In this document: positions 40,001-50,871 of the stretch, one piece after another
How the letters are laid out: every line of letters starts with the position of its first letter
Numbering within the stretch: the first letter of the stretch is position 1
NCBI GenBank assembly: GCA_034687125.1
Contig: JAQGBZ010000079.1
Location: 154,227-218,226 of the forward strand
DNA length: 64,000 bases
Direction of reading: 5' to 3'
Source: Neelides folsomi
Taxonomy: Eukaryota > Arthropoda > Collembola > Neelipleona > Neelidae
Translations under genes and position numbers: made by a program
The notes under the pieces: model-generated
Databases searched by the model: none
Seen by the model: only the letters and a program-made list of their open reading frames with translations
What the model was told of the DNA's origin: nothing

Positions 40001-42901
40001 ACATATGGGACGAGGACGAGATCAATTAATCAAGTCATTGATAGTGTGTAAGATGCGGATGTCATAGCCATGGAAACAGTGAGCCGGAGCGGGTCGGGAA
40101 ACTGGAAGAACCAGAGGCAAACGAAGTGAACTCAACTGAGTCTTTGGCTTTTACAATTCGGGTGTTTCCTGAGGAGGAGCCCCCTTCTCTTTCCCACAAA
40201 GCCTCCATCCAGGGGAGGGAGAATTGTCCCTGGCACATGGTGATTGATCTCGGAAGATCGATGACTCGCTAATGTCTCATTGCCCAAATGGTCATTTCCA
40301 CTGTCACTAGGATTCCAAGACCCTGGCTGGGTGACTCCAGCTTTATCACCATCATACACGGATATATGAGCTAGGCCCTTATTATTCTCCTCACCCTCAC
40401 TTATATCATTTCCGACTCCCACGTATTACCCATACGTCCTCATTTCCCCTGCCGCCCTTCTCCCATCTCTACACAATTATTGCCAAAGCTCGCGTCCTCC
40501 CTCGTGTCTCGGGATTTCCCCGATATTAATTTATTAAATTTATTGATTCATAAAACACTCTATTTGTTTTCCTTTTCAAGGTAAATAAACAATAATTGCA
40601 TAATTGGTTAAAAGTAAAAGATTTTTGATTACGCATGCTGATTCCATCCTCTTTTGCATATTAAGAGAGGAAGAGAGAAAAAAGGAAAAGGATGTCAATA
40701 ATAATAGGAAATAGGGTAATCTGATGGCCTGGGAGAGCTGAGATGAATCGGAGGAAAATGTGGGATCTTGGAGTCAGATGAACCATGGCTTTCCCTCGTT
40801 TCCCACTCCATATCTCACCATTTAATCTTTGGCAAAATTTTATTTTCCCTTTCTCTTCCCCACTCTCTGAATCTCCCTCGAATCGTTTCATTTACTCAGA
40901 GACACATGAGAGGAACCGATGGATTTATGGAACCATTGGCCGGATAAACTGCGCACACTTAAACCCCTTCTTCCCTCACTCTATTTTCTTTTTCTCATAT
41001 CTTTCCTCCTCCAGTGATTCCTGATAGAGCTTCCCCAGACCTCATTGGAATGAGAGCAGTTGGCGGGCGGGGGAGTTGTGAGACGGCGAGTGGTACGTAC
41101 AATTAGGTGGAAGAACAATGCGTCCAAATGAAATAAGGGAGGAAATTCTGTTCCCATAAATCATTTTCCAGCCCGCTTTGGCTTATATGACTCACATATG
41201 CATCCAGCTCCGTGGTTGCGAAATGAAATGAATAGATATGAGGATTTTCTTTTCCGCTTTTTATTGCTTTTACACAGCTTTTCAACTTGGCCGGGTTGGA
41301 AAAAGACGACCGTAGTCAAACTACGCCCTGCACCTTGTTAAACTTTAATGTTAAAGAGTTGGAAATTACAGGGTTTAACTTAAGATTATTGATTATGATT
41401 AGACCGCTTCTAATCTTCTCATTGGGTCTCAAACTCATTAGTTTCATTAGTCTCCCCAACCTTAGTAGAGTCAGGTTTAAATAAGTATGAGGATATTAGC
41501 CAAAGCAGCTTCCACACAAGTTGAACATTTGGTAGCCATTGCGCCTTATCACAATAGTCTTAACAATATTAGTCTTACTTAATTCCAAGTGGGCAGAAGT
41601 TGTTTAGGTTCTTTTAATTCTCTCCACAAATCCTCAAAGTCAAAAACTTGGTAACCTTCGCCATTGAAGACTGATAGGCCCATTTGATTCCAGACTTGGG
41701 GAGAGCGGTGAAGCCAGGAAAGACGTGGGGAGGTTGTAAAGCGCCGGTGAGGTGAACTTGAACTTTCCTCCTTGTCTCACTCATCCTCATTTTGTCTCAT
41801 TTGTTTCGTAGGGCTGATAATGATTTAGAATTCACATTTGAAGCCAGGAGCCTCGTTGACAAAGATTAATGAAGCTGAGCCAGAGCCTACTTCTGCCCTC
41901 AGCATGAAATGATAGGAGATCCTTCATTCTTTCCCTCATACACCTTCTTCCTTTTTCCCACACTCTTCTCTACGTGGCTCAAGTGTCGCGTTTGAATGCT
42001 AATTAATTGCTGAGAAAACGTCAACATTAGCTCTAATAAGGTCTCAGTTTCTTGCCCATCTTAATGAAAGCCAATTAAGATCTCATGGGCGGAGGAATGG
42101 AGGAAGCTATGCAGATTTTTAAAAATATGCATTGTAGTTATGTGTGACGATTCATGTGATGCATGTGGAGATGTGAATTGGACGAGGGTGAGGAATCCGA
42201 GGAGATTTTATCTGAACGTGTAATCCTCCAATTCCCATCGATGAGGGTGGAAAAAGAGACGCCGTGAACTCTGACGACGATTCCATCACCAAGACCCAAT
42301 CAGAACAACAAGTGAAAGCATCAACTTTTTCATTCATGAGGACCATGAGAAATTGAAAAAAAGAGGAAATCAAGCACAGGCTGCTCCGCGGATCACATCA
42401 AATATCAAAATGCATAACATAAGAGACTACAGATGTGAACATTAAATTGGAGGAGTTCGAGAGCGAGAAAGAAGATCCACCACGTGGGTCCCGCAGAGGA
42501 AAACTCAACACATGTAAAACGCGGATTGTAATGGATGCAAAAGGCAAACCCCGTGTTGAAATCTAATACGATTATGAGACCGAACCGGAGCGATGGAGGG
42601 GATTCGGGGTCAGTAGCATGGCTTTCATATACAGTTACATTACATAGATGGTAAACAAACAAAATGCCTTTACCTTGTTGTGAGCGTAGTCGAGGGCGAG
42701 CATGCAGTCGTTGACTGAGTTTGGCGGATGCGGATACCCATTTTCCGACTTTATGGAAAGGCCCCCATTGACACCGAGGGAATTGTTTGGCCCGCCAACG
42801 GGTGGGTTTAATTGATGGTGGTGGTGGTGATGATGAGGGCCGGCGAAACCAACTGCGGCCGCCGCTGCAGCTGCAGCCGCGTCTCGAATCCAAGGGTACA
42901 T
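12889..42901 (-). CDS. rn: Rotund/squeeze-type C2H2 zinc-finger transcription factor, N-terminal part; continues beyond left edge
   Basis: Span of a split minus-strand gene: exons 42674-42901, 15615-16073, 14064-14112, 12889-13097. The joins are phase 0, 0 and 1, and the frame stays open through all four, giving about 315 residues. Order in the protein: start with YPWIRD, an Ala run, a His run, a Gly/Ser/Pro/His/Gln-rich stretch, a conserved-looking block with HWMSAVMAEHI and VHYVWNG, a Ser-rich linker, then GRKYQCKMCPQ, the Cys half of a C2H2 finger. That finger start is what I know from the Drosophila Rotund/Squeeze and vertebrate ZNF362/ZNF384 family, nuclear DNA-binding regulators of appendage and neural patterning. 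The His half of finger 1 and all later fingers are not in the window, so the family call rests on this short piece plus general composition. A squeeze paralogue or another C2H2 factor is possible. The start at 42901 is preceded by an in-frame stop. Confidence 0.62.
13098..15614. other. Introns of 966 and 1502 bases flanking the micro-exon
   Basis: Apart from the micro-exon at 14064-14112 this stretch is AT-rich. It holds a short GT run near 13707-13719 and a small tandem duplication of an AGTGTCTTTG-like unit near 14279. No other coding potential is evident. Confidence 0.6.
14064..14112 (-). CDS. rn: Zinc-finger gene, 49-base micro-exon
   Basis: A TTTTTCTTGCAG acceptor and a CAG|GTAAGC donor, both strong, enclose 49 bases. 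The reading is GKLNSPESHHHNSIKS plus one base. Phase in is 0 and phase out is 1, exactly matching the neighbours on each side. The exon is too short to be seen as an open frame on its own. The double splice-site match plus frame continuity is the evidence. Confidence 0.72.
15615..16073 (-). CDS. rn: Zinc-finger gene, low-complexity exon with conserved HWMSAVMAEHI block
   Basis: A 153-codon exon. The acceptor is either GAG|CAG (end 16073) or GCAG|AAA (end 16070), and both keep phase 0. It encodes five alanines, a five-glycine run, Ser/Pro/His-rich sequence, an Asn-rich tract, a His/Gln-rich tract, then HWMSAVMAEHI and VHYVWNGAVE. The donor is GAG|GTAACA, phase 0. The repeats use mixed codons, which suggests selected protein composition and not a simple trinucleotide expansion. 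The final 35 or so residues are far more complex than the rest and are probably the conserved core. Confidence 0.72.
16074..18273. other. Part of the 26.6 kb intron between exon 15615-16073 and the candidate alternative exon
   Basis: No gene is seen. Composition shifts from AT-rich (to about 16.5 kb) to more balanced. Open frames of 60-75 codons lie on both strands and look like chance frames. Confidence 0.55.
18274..18498 (-). CDS. Possible alternative first coding exon of the zinc-finger gene
   Basis: An open frame starts with two Met codons at 18498, has an in-frame TGA upstream, and is rich in Ser and Pro with GC-rich third codon positions. Recognisable pieces are PTDLRVLGYAA and runs of Pro and Ser. 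A GAG|GTTCTT donor at 18274 would end it in phase 0, the same phase needed to enter the exon at 15615-16073. That would make it a second N-terminus for the same transcription factor, as is common in long patterning genes. The donor lacks the usual +5 G and I do not recognise the sequence. If it is not spliced, the frame runs to a stop at 18133. Confidence 0.38.
18499..27500. other. GC-richer portion of the 26.6 kb intron, no supported gene
   Basis: Complex DNA with many overlapping open frames on both strands, for example around 19396-19903, 20346-20723 and 24029-24551. Mutually overlapping frames on opposite strands without domains are what GC-richer non-coding DNA gives. A TA microsatellite is at 24968-24989. 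No zinc-finger or other domain is recognisable. Confidence 0.5.
24968..24989. repeat. (TA)n microsatellite
   Basis: Eleven uninterrupted TA units inside the long intron, a simple tandem repeat likely to vary in length between individuals. Confidence 0.9.
27501..32250. other. AT-rich block of the long intron
   Basis: Markedly AT-rich, with only short chance frames and many A/T homopolymer runs. There is a GC-richer island around 28.45-28.75 kb and another around 30.1-30.9 kb. No gene or transposon termini were recognised. Confidence 0.5.
35232..35302. repeat. Perfect 12-base inverted repeat with 47-base spacer
   Basis: AAAATTTGGACA at 35232-35243 is the exact reverse complement of TGTCCAAATTTT at 35291-35302. 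It could form a hairpin in RNA from either strand. The spacer is not complementary, so it is not a typical microRNA precursor. Confidence 0.6.
37051..37067. repeat. (GAT)n microsatellite
   Basis: Five full GAT units plus a partial one, within the long intron. Confidence 0.85.
42674..42901 (-). CDS. rn: Zinc-finger gene, first visible coding exon (YPWIRD / poly-Ala / poly-His)
   Basis: Seventy-six codons from the ATG at 42901. Residues 2-7 are YPWIRD, followed by nine alanines, a seven-histidine run (residues 23-29) and a Pro/Gly/Asn-rich tail ending in LDYAHNK. The donor is AAG|GTAAAGG, phase 0, which fits the next exon. An in-frame TAA lies only two codons upstream of the ATG, so this is the likely start. 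An AG directly before the ATG leaves room for an upstream 5'UTR exon. YPW recalls the Hox hexapeptide, but no homeobox is present and the exon splices in phase to the zinc-finger exons. Confidence 0.62.
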
Positions 42902-45900
42902 CTTTTAATAAAGCTTAACTTGATTCCAATAAAGCAATCCTTCTTAAATTCCCTTTTTTCATGGATTGGGTCGAAGACAATTCGGCCAATTCGGGACACT
43001 TCGACAATTCTTTTATTTTCACAGAACACTAATAATTTATATTACGATTTTCTTGGCACTTTGATTGTCCAGAGTTTAGTGTTTTTGTGAACCAATTTCC
43101 AAAATACAATGTGTTTTTAATATTTTGTATACTTTGAGGAATGGAGTTAAAATGTTCCACTGGGGAGGAATTCGGGGTTGGAGATCAATTAAAATACGTT
43201 TGGTCCTTGAAGTCCCGTGCGTTGTGATGAGATAGACGGACTCATGTTGGGGGAATTGAGACGGGTTGGGCGGAGGAAGTCTCTGAATGTGATCTTGACT
43301 CGGGGTCTCCTGGAAAGGTGCACGTGGTGGAAAATTTCTCCCGTGTCTCTCAAGTTCAGGCTCAGTAAATTCTTTAAACGAGGAGTAGGGAGGGAGTAAA
43401 AAGTAAAGGATACATGGGGTAAGTGGCACTCCTGAGGCACTTACTTACACTTGCCAAAAACTACAAGTTGGGGAAAAAACGGAAGAGCTCTTCTTATGGG
43501 GAGCAATCCGATTTGGCATTTATTATGATGACATTCAAGGAATGAAACGAGGGGGAATGGGAGTCAAAAAAACGGCGACAATTATTGAAATGGATTGGAT
43601 GAAATTAGTTTTCCAGAAGAGGGCAAAATTCGGAAGTCTTCAACCCTGGTCCTTCCTTCCTACTAATGAGTTTCCTCAGGTTTGGGTGAGCCGGACAGGT
43701 GAAACTTTTTGAGGGCCTTGGATGGGCTTCTATGGTCTCGGTTATAGAGTTGGAGGGACCTCGTCCGACTTGCCTGAGTGAGTGAACAGGGAGGAATAAG
43801 AAATCAAAGCAAAAAGCGGGAGTAGCTCTTTGCCCTTCCCTGCTTGATGGCTGATGCTGATGGTTGTATGGTGGGGCCGTTGATGGGATGATGAGGACGA
43901 TGGAGCCAAGACTACACCCAAAAAACCACTGACGGGGAGTGCGAATTGAGCTTTGGAGAAGAAGACCCTGCTCAAGACGAGATGATGAAGTTGAGGAGAA
44001 GAAAGAAAGAAGAATCTCACCACGAGGAGATCCCCGGCAATATAGGAGAAGTCCAGAGCCAACATGCGTCTCCAATCTCGTCTTTTCCTCTCTTCTTTCC
44101 CTCTTTGTCCTTTCTTTGCGGCTTCCCTCTCTCTCCCTTTATTTTTATTTCGCCCTTTTTCGGCCCACTACGCCTCACCCTATATCACTTATTGGATCAC
44201 TCCCCTTTTTATTACTCAAATACATTTCAATAGAATGATATAACTTCTTAAGTCACTTCTTATATAAACATCATTCAATTTGTTATAGCGAGCCCCTTTT
44301 GTTTAGATCTGAAACCCTTTCAATAAGCTGAATCACGAATGCGAGCAAATCGGCCCATTTAAAAAATTGGGTGAATGTTCATGATATGGGAAAAATCTAT
44401 CATTATTGTATTACATTGTGTATTAAAAGGAAAATGTTAGTTTTTTTACATCAATACTAAATATTTAAATAAACTTTTAGCATGAATTTAATTTTTACTT
44501 TAGGCAGTTTTGTAGTAAAATAATGATGCTTTCCAACTTGTTTAATCTGTTTAAAGTTAAGTTAACAAGATATTTTCAAAATCTCGAGCCAAGAGAAACA
44601 TTTAATGTAGTTAAAACAAATGCAAGGACAATTCATATCCACGCGCAATAAATACTGAATGTGAGTAAAAGATTTAGCTCTTAGAAATCGAATCTTCATT
44701 CATACTATTAATCTCACTTGGTTCTTTATTTGAGGATCGTATCATAAATGGTGTATGGTTCAGCTATTGGGAGTTGTTAAGTGCGTAAATGAGTAAAAAA
44801 GAATTAGTAAACATGAAGAGGGAAATGGAGTTAATCCATTTATTCATAATTTATTTTCGGATCTGTTGCTTCTTCGCAATTAAAGTTATAAAAAATGCAC
44901 TTAAGTTAGGGATTGGTTCGGGTAAATAGATATAAAGCAGTTAAACGGTCTTCCGTGTTCAGACATTCTTCCCAACAATTTTATTTGACAGTGGATGGAA
45001 GTATATAAGGTGGCAGTAAGACGGGATGAAGTTAGGGCCTTCATAATGACCATAAAGTCCTCTTAAATGAGAATATAGTTCACTCTACAAACTCAAAATC
45101 TGAGTCTGGGGTTGGAGTCCGGGTTGCGGATACGACCATGTGCATGTTAATGGTCGATTCCGTTCAGTTTATCGTTCCTTGGGAGGAAGAGAAAAAATGT
45201 TATGAATAAAGTGGAGAGGCAGGAAGATCTGCTAATGTGGCATAGCTTCGTGAAAAAATTGGAAATTCACTCAGGGACTCTCCTTCAAGGAAGGCAGGTG
45301 CAGGGTGGAAGTCTTCAGCCGGATTTCCACGGTCCCATTTTATGCCTTTAAATATATATAATAAGTTGGGAGAAGTTCCATCTCCTCGTCACCCGAGCCC
45401 ATTGACAATTATTCCCAATCTGAGGACAAATTCACCAACCGCTCACCATTTTTTCTCCTAATAACTCCTAACAGGAGTCAAGCAATTTTCCTATAACGAG
45501 CCGTGACAGCGGGATGGGAAATTGAAACACCCACAGGAGTTCATAGTTCTCCGGAGGCTCCGAAGGAGTGAATGAATGAATAAAGCAAGAAATGGGAAAT
45601 AATTGGATCGTGGAAACAAATGGGAGCAAATAAATTGTAGGAGCAAACTCACAACCCACCAAATTTATTCCTCATCTCCGCGAACCTGATCATTATTGTA
45701 ATTGTAAACACGGGTGGGAGATTGAGGGCGGCTCAAAATTCGTCCCCAGACCCTCATAAAATAAATCGTCCTCTTTGACCAAAAAATGAGCTATAAGCCT
45801 TTTGGACAACTCGACGTGTCAAAACGCGTCTCATCATTTATTTCCTCATCAAACACGAATAAAAAATAAGTAGTGAAGGAGGGAAATCATTCAATTGCTG

Positions 45901-48900
45901 CAAATTTTATAAACTTTTGCAAAACATTTCTCCGGCTCGCGACCAACTCTCGGTTCCTCATGGATAGTCAAATTGTCAAATGTGAAGATACAAAGATGTA
46001 AAATGCAATGATTATCGTCGCGCTATATGAAACCGAGGGTCTTGCGTGGGAAGTTGTTAACCCCGAATAGAAAACCCGGATCATTTTGGTAAGGAAGGAA
46101 TCGAACCTCATCGGATTCGCAATTTGGGGACATTTGTTAAGACCAGACCGCGAGGAGTATTTGGTTAACCATGTTGGTGCTAAAAAGAGAGTTGTGCCTT
46201 CTCGCCTGTCGTTGGCCTCTTGAAATTATGATGGGCTATTAGGGAATTTGTAGTAGTCGGAAGGGGCGCGGACTACCCCCCAGAATAAGTAGATCTCCAC
46301 ATGAGATATTTGCTTTTCCTCGCCTCCTCGGCTCGAAAGGGTAACTCCGTTCAACGACCTGTCATTCAGGACAGGGAAAAAATGGCCACCACCACGAAGG
46401 ACAATAATTCGCTCACTCACATCTCACAGCCCATCAAATCTCATGAGTGGGGGAGCAGTCTTCGAAATACTCTCTCAGAAAACAAGGAACATTTGGGATC
46501 TCATATATTTTTTCCCCGGGTGGAAAAAACCGATTTTCCTCAAACCAACCCAGGGTTACGTGAGCACTTTTCAGCATGAATGAACAAAGTTTGTTTAACT
46601 CCATTCCACGGTTTAGCTCTTAACATTGGGCAAAAGGGGGTTGATTGGGCTTCCTTGCTAAGGGACACAGCTTTTCCTGTCCCAACCATCCAAAAGACAA
46701 GAATCCCTCAAAATCAGGAAACAATATACCAATAAGTAGGAGAATCTCGTACTTGCAAGGTATAAAGGACACCGTATGAGGGATATGATGGCCGTACTTA
46801 TACTCATGAGAACATCTCCGCCGATCATCACCTTCTCACTCACTCAGCCCCACCGTTCTCCGCTTCTTTTCAATCGCTCAACTTCCAAGATCCACCGAAT
46901 CATCGATTAGGATAAATTGGTCACACTCTCATCTCATCATAAGATTTCAACTCATTGTCTCACATTCTATTACAATCTCAGAGTCTGCAAGACTGCAAGC
47001 ATACTTTTATACATAATGCAATGTAATAATGCCTCCAATGCTTAGATATTATATACGAAGGTACATATTACGTAAAAGTACGTAAAGTGGTATAGGGCAG
47101 AAAATAAGCCACTATATAATATACAAGATAGAACTAATGAGAGCATAATATTGATAGATAGAAGGTTGAATGGTAATTGAAAAGTGAATAGACGATGAGT
47201 TGGAACAGAAGACAATATGTGTCTATTGTGATATGAGCCAGAGGTGCGTGATGATTCGCTTCTGTGTGAGTCTAATGGAGAGCCTAATAGAAATTTCATG
47301 TAAAATCCACGAAGAAAATCAAATGAAAATGACTAAAAGACACCAGAAGACGATGTGACATGACTTTGCGAGATTTCTCCGTTTTTTTCTTTTCCCCTGT
47401 CCGACCAATCTGATATTCATACATAAAATGCTTCATCTCTTGCCAATCCTTTGGAGAATCTCCATCAGTCTTGAACACGAACTTGAGACGACTATAAAAA
47501 CTTCTATTACAATTTCCTTTTAATTTCTGCTTCTTGATCTACTAGTTCACAAAAAATATTAGTATTTTCTCTCCTACACACATTTCCCTCCATTGCTCTT
47601 CCTCTCCTTAATACTATCTGTAGTTTACTTACTTACGATTACGAACCTTCACGTTTCGTCTCGCATCTTTTCTAATATTCTGCCCACTACTCCCCGTGAG
47701 AACGGAGTGAGACATGAAACATGCAAAAGGATCATTAAAAGAATATGTGAAAACACTCATTAACTTTAAGAAGTGGAAAATAAATAGAGATTTTAAATCT
47801 GCATTTTCAGATGAAACTTCTGTTAAATCTTGAGTTATATGATTTTGTACAGTTTTTCCCTTTACATATTTGCATCGTTCGAATCTTCTATCATAAATAT
47901 AGTATTTTAGCATCAAATAGACCAATTTTCTTATAACCACTGCCTATTATAGTTTTTCCCATTTTCAATAGCGGTGGCATAAATAGGAATCCACCGTAGA
48001 CTTACCATGACCGCAACTAACGAACAAGTTCATCAATGGATACATCTGCATCAAATGTTATATGGGTTAAATCTATACATGTGTGTATGTGAATAATATT
48101 AGAGAGAAACAAGTACATGAATTTGGAAGATTCATTTGAGCGTAATTGTACAAAATGCTTTCAAGATTTGGTTTATTCCGGAATCTTCTGATACTGTAGT
48201 ATATCTCTTCTCTGTATAAAAGTTAAGAAATCTTATATTTATTTCTATATGTTGAGTTTCTTCTAGTATAGTAGCGCTTGAAAGGATTGTGTATTTTGAG
48301 GAAATTTCATATGACATATACGGAGTTGTGATATGTGGAGTCCTAAGAAAAAGAAATAGTTGTGAGTAGAAATGAGAAAGAAATCCCGGAGGTTGATTCT
48401 GGTTAGAGCTGTACAATAAATCATAAAGTGTGGCGGAACATATTTCAACTGGGAATTTAGATGAGAGACACCGATAAAGTAGGGCCGAAGAGAATGGGAG
48501 ATTCCGTCGCTGAGTGGATGGCGGACGGACCTTTCTCCCCTCAAATGCCCCGAAAGAATAATGAATTTAATGATGGAATGAAAGTGATCGAGAAAAAGAA
48601 GTCTTCACAACAACACAGATCTTATTAATCATGTTACAATAATAAATGTTTGGAATTATTACACATCTTTTTATCAGACCGGAGGTATCGGGGAATGATG
48701 ATGAGAACGTGCTCCACGTCAACACTTTGATTCTATTCCCTTGTAAATAGAATAAGTTGATGGACGTGCGAAGATTGAACAAGGTTGATAAGATTCGGCT
48801 AAGGGGAAAAAATCCAATCAAATCACGAACTCAACATCCACTTGACTTAGATTCGGACATGGGCCCATCTTTTATCGAGAGGAAATCTTTTCAATAACCT

Positions 48901-49304
48901 ATTATTTCCGATCTACCGTTCTCTCCCCATTGACGATTTTAATTAAGGAAAGTCCCTTTGTGCTTGTCTTCTCTCCCTTATTCTTAAACACTTATTTACA
49001 TTGGCTAAGTTTCTCTTACATTTTCTAAAATTATAAGTGCCATAAAATTATTGAACGAATGAATGTCGAATTTATGAAGTTCGTAAAGAATATATCGTAA
49101 TTTTCAAAATGACAGATGAAATGAAATAAGTGGCATAAATCATGAAAATCATTTATTAAAATATATCAATATAGTAGAATTAAATATCATAGTTAGAATT
49201 GCATATTTAAAACCAAACTGCAAAAGTGTCCTGAATGTAACTTCACATTAAATATTGAGTATATTGGATTTACTTTAATATGAATACGCTGGATATTAGA
49301 TATA
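42902..49304. other. Upstream flank of the zinc-finger gene and intergenic DNA
   Basis: This should contain the promoter and any 5'UTR exon for the start at 42901, but I could not fix a transcription start. Between 43.6 and 44.25 kb it is GC-richer, with overlapping frames on both strands and a long pyrimidine-rich stretch. Further right it becomes a mosaic of AT-rich DNA and GC-richer patches with only chance frames. Confidence 0.45.
44078..44172 (+). other. Pyrimidine-rich tract upstream of the zinc-finger gene
   Basis: About 95 bases, overwhelmingly C and T on the plus strand and so purine-rich on the strand of the gene. It lies about 1.2 kb upstream of the start codon at 42901. Such tracts occur near some promoters, but the role here is unknown. 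Confidence 0.5.
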
Positions 49305-49910
49305 CAGGGTGTTTACGATCGGACTTAACTATTTTGACCTTAAACAACTTTTAAACCAATTAACTTAAAATTTAAAGGTAAGGTGTAAATTATGTGGAAT
49401 ATATTCAAATAGTTTGTATCAAACTTTCAGGCGAATTGGTTAAAGCCGATAGAAACGGCAACACCTTTCATCAAATCTTTCACGATTTTCACTTTTCTCA
49501 TTTCAACCTCTAATATGGTACTCTCAAATCCCGAATCCCGAATAATAATATTATGGATAGAGGAAGAATTTGCATGAACTGCAAATTATCGATAAGTAAT
49601 ACGAAGATGGATCTTTGAAACTCAGGCGAAATCAATTACAAAAAATTAAATTGGATTCCTTTTTCTTGGTCTCCTATAACAATTGCTGAACATAAACGAA
49701 ATAAATGTTTGAAATTAGAAAATTGAAAATCGTGAAAGATTTGATGAAAGGTGCTGCCGTTTCATTTGGCTTTAACCAATTCGCCTGAAAGTTTGATACA
49801 AACTATTTGAATATATTCCCCATAATTTACACTTTACCTTTAAATTTTAAGCCAATTGGTTTAAAAGTTGTTTAAGGTCAAAATAGTTAAGTCCGATCGT
49901 AAACACCCTG
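49305..49910. mobile_element. Fold-back non-autonomous Tc1/mariner-like element, 606 bp
   Basis: Two arms of about 200 bases are near-perfect reverse complements. The left arm begins CAGGGTGTTTACGATCGG and the right arm ends with its complement. A TA dinucleotide flanks each end, the target duplication of Tc1/mariner transposons, and CAGGGTG-type termini are typical of that group. About a dozen mismatches separate the arms. The roughly 200-base centre has no transposase frame, so the element would need an enzyme supplied in trans. It lies between the zinc-finger gene and usp48. Confidence 0.88.
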
Positions 49911-50692
49911 TATGTTATGATAATTAATACAGGTAATGAGTAATTAAAAAAATTAAGAATTGACTTTGAAAAATCTTTATCAAAGATCGACTAAAGTTAA
50001 TTAAATAAGTAATTTCAATAAATAAATTTTTCTAAGCCAAAATATAATGTTACATAGGTAATATAATTAAACGCTAGATTAAGGGTTATTACAATATTCC
50101 GCATTTAATAAATACACTATAATTTATATAAAGATTATGGTCAACCTTTATCTGATATTGGTATAATAAATTGAGAAAGATATATTGATGCTTTTGAAAA
50201 TTTCAAAAATAAATCAAAAATATATAATTTTATCTTTGATATTATATACAAATCTACAATCCATTTTCAATGTGTTTTCAGTACTAAATTGAATTTTACA
50301 TGATTTGAATAGTTTAGTGTTTTTATACTATAATTCAGAATCATTCCATTTTTAATAGAATATCTCCGGACAAGGGAGAGAGATCCTGGTAGTAGGATTT
50401 GTTAGACAATTTACAAAATACTTGTAGGTTTCTTACTCCTAAGTACAGCATAAAAAAATTATACAATTTTGTAATCAAAACATCAATAAATACGCCGATT
50501 AGCTTTCATTAAGGATTAATCAGGTTAGGTATACTCTACTCTACACAATATTTATGTAGTTAGGATCTAAATATAAGAATTATGTATCCCCTTATAATAT
50601 GTATTTATCTTGTTTTTATCGTTAAACTAAGGTTCAATGTATTTCGGGTTAATAAATCTTTATATAGAAATTGTAAATATAGTTGAGATTGC
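49911..50692. other. AT-rich intergenic DNA
   Basis: Very AT-rich, no coding potential seen. Confidence 0.6.
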
Positions 50693-50799
50693 TTATTGAA
50701 GTTCGTCCGAAGGTTTATCACTTGCACGCTGACCAGTTGGAGAAGTAGTTGGAGAAGCATTTGAGAATTGCGACATGTTGAATGGAGCCAAGCGCGTTC
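50693..50799 (-). CDS. Coding-like terminal segment of unknown gene (possible last exon or pseudogene fragment)
   Basis: After a TTTTTATTCAAG acceptor, a frame entered in phase 1 reads TRLAPFNMSQFSNASPTTSP and a further 14 polar residues, ending PSDELQ and a stop at 50693. The mix of Ser, Thr, Pro, Gln and charged residues looks like a disordered protein C-terminus and not like AT-rich chance translation. An in-frame TAA just upstream means it needs splicing, or it starts at the internal Met at 50776 (27 codons). A second short frame, MLFNEACKWAKEEANK, lies 22 bases upstream at 50821-50871. I could not find a partner exon and do not recognise the protein. Confidence 0.25.
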
Positions 50800-50871
50800 C
50801 TTGAATAAAAATTTAAACATTCATTTATTAGCTTCCTCTTTTGCCCATTTGCAAGCCTCGTTGAACAACAT

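Larger units (their letters stand above)
32251..42673. other. Right part of the 26.6 kb intron, mosaic composition
   Basis: Alternating GC-richer segments (33.7-34.2, 34.5-35.4, 36.8-37.3, 37.9-38.5, 39.6-42.6 kb) and AT-rich segments (34.26-34.52, 36.0-36.8 kb). Open frames such as 34517-34966 (-) and 39491-39919 (-) lack domains or splice continuity. A GAT microsatellite is at 37051-37067 and an inverted repeat at 35232-35302. Confidence 0.5.

Noticed and set aside
42674-42901. Reading YPWIRD as a Hox hexapeptide
   Set aside because: Hox genes have YPWM-like motifs close to a homeobox. No homeobox is found, and the exon splices in phase to zinc-finger exons.
43605-44075. 156-codon minus-strand frame upstream of the zinc-finger start
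   Set aside because: Tempting as an upstream exon, but a plus-strand frame overlaps it, no domain is visible, and an in-frame stop lies just before the ATG at 42901.
46080-46125. T-loop-like GGTTCGATTCC on the minus strand
   Set aside because: The surrounding bases do not form a five-base-pair T stem, anticodon arm or acceptor stem, so it is not a tRNA gene.
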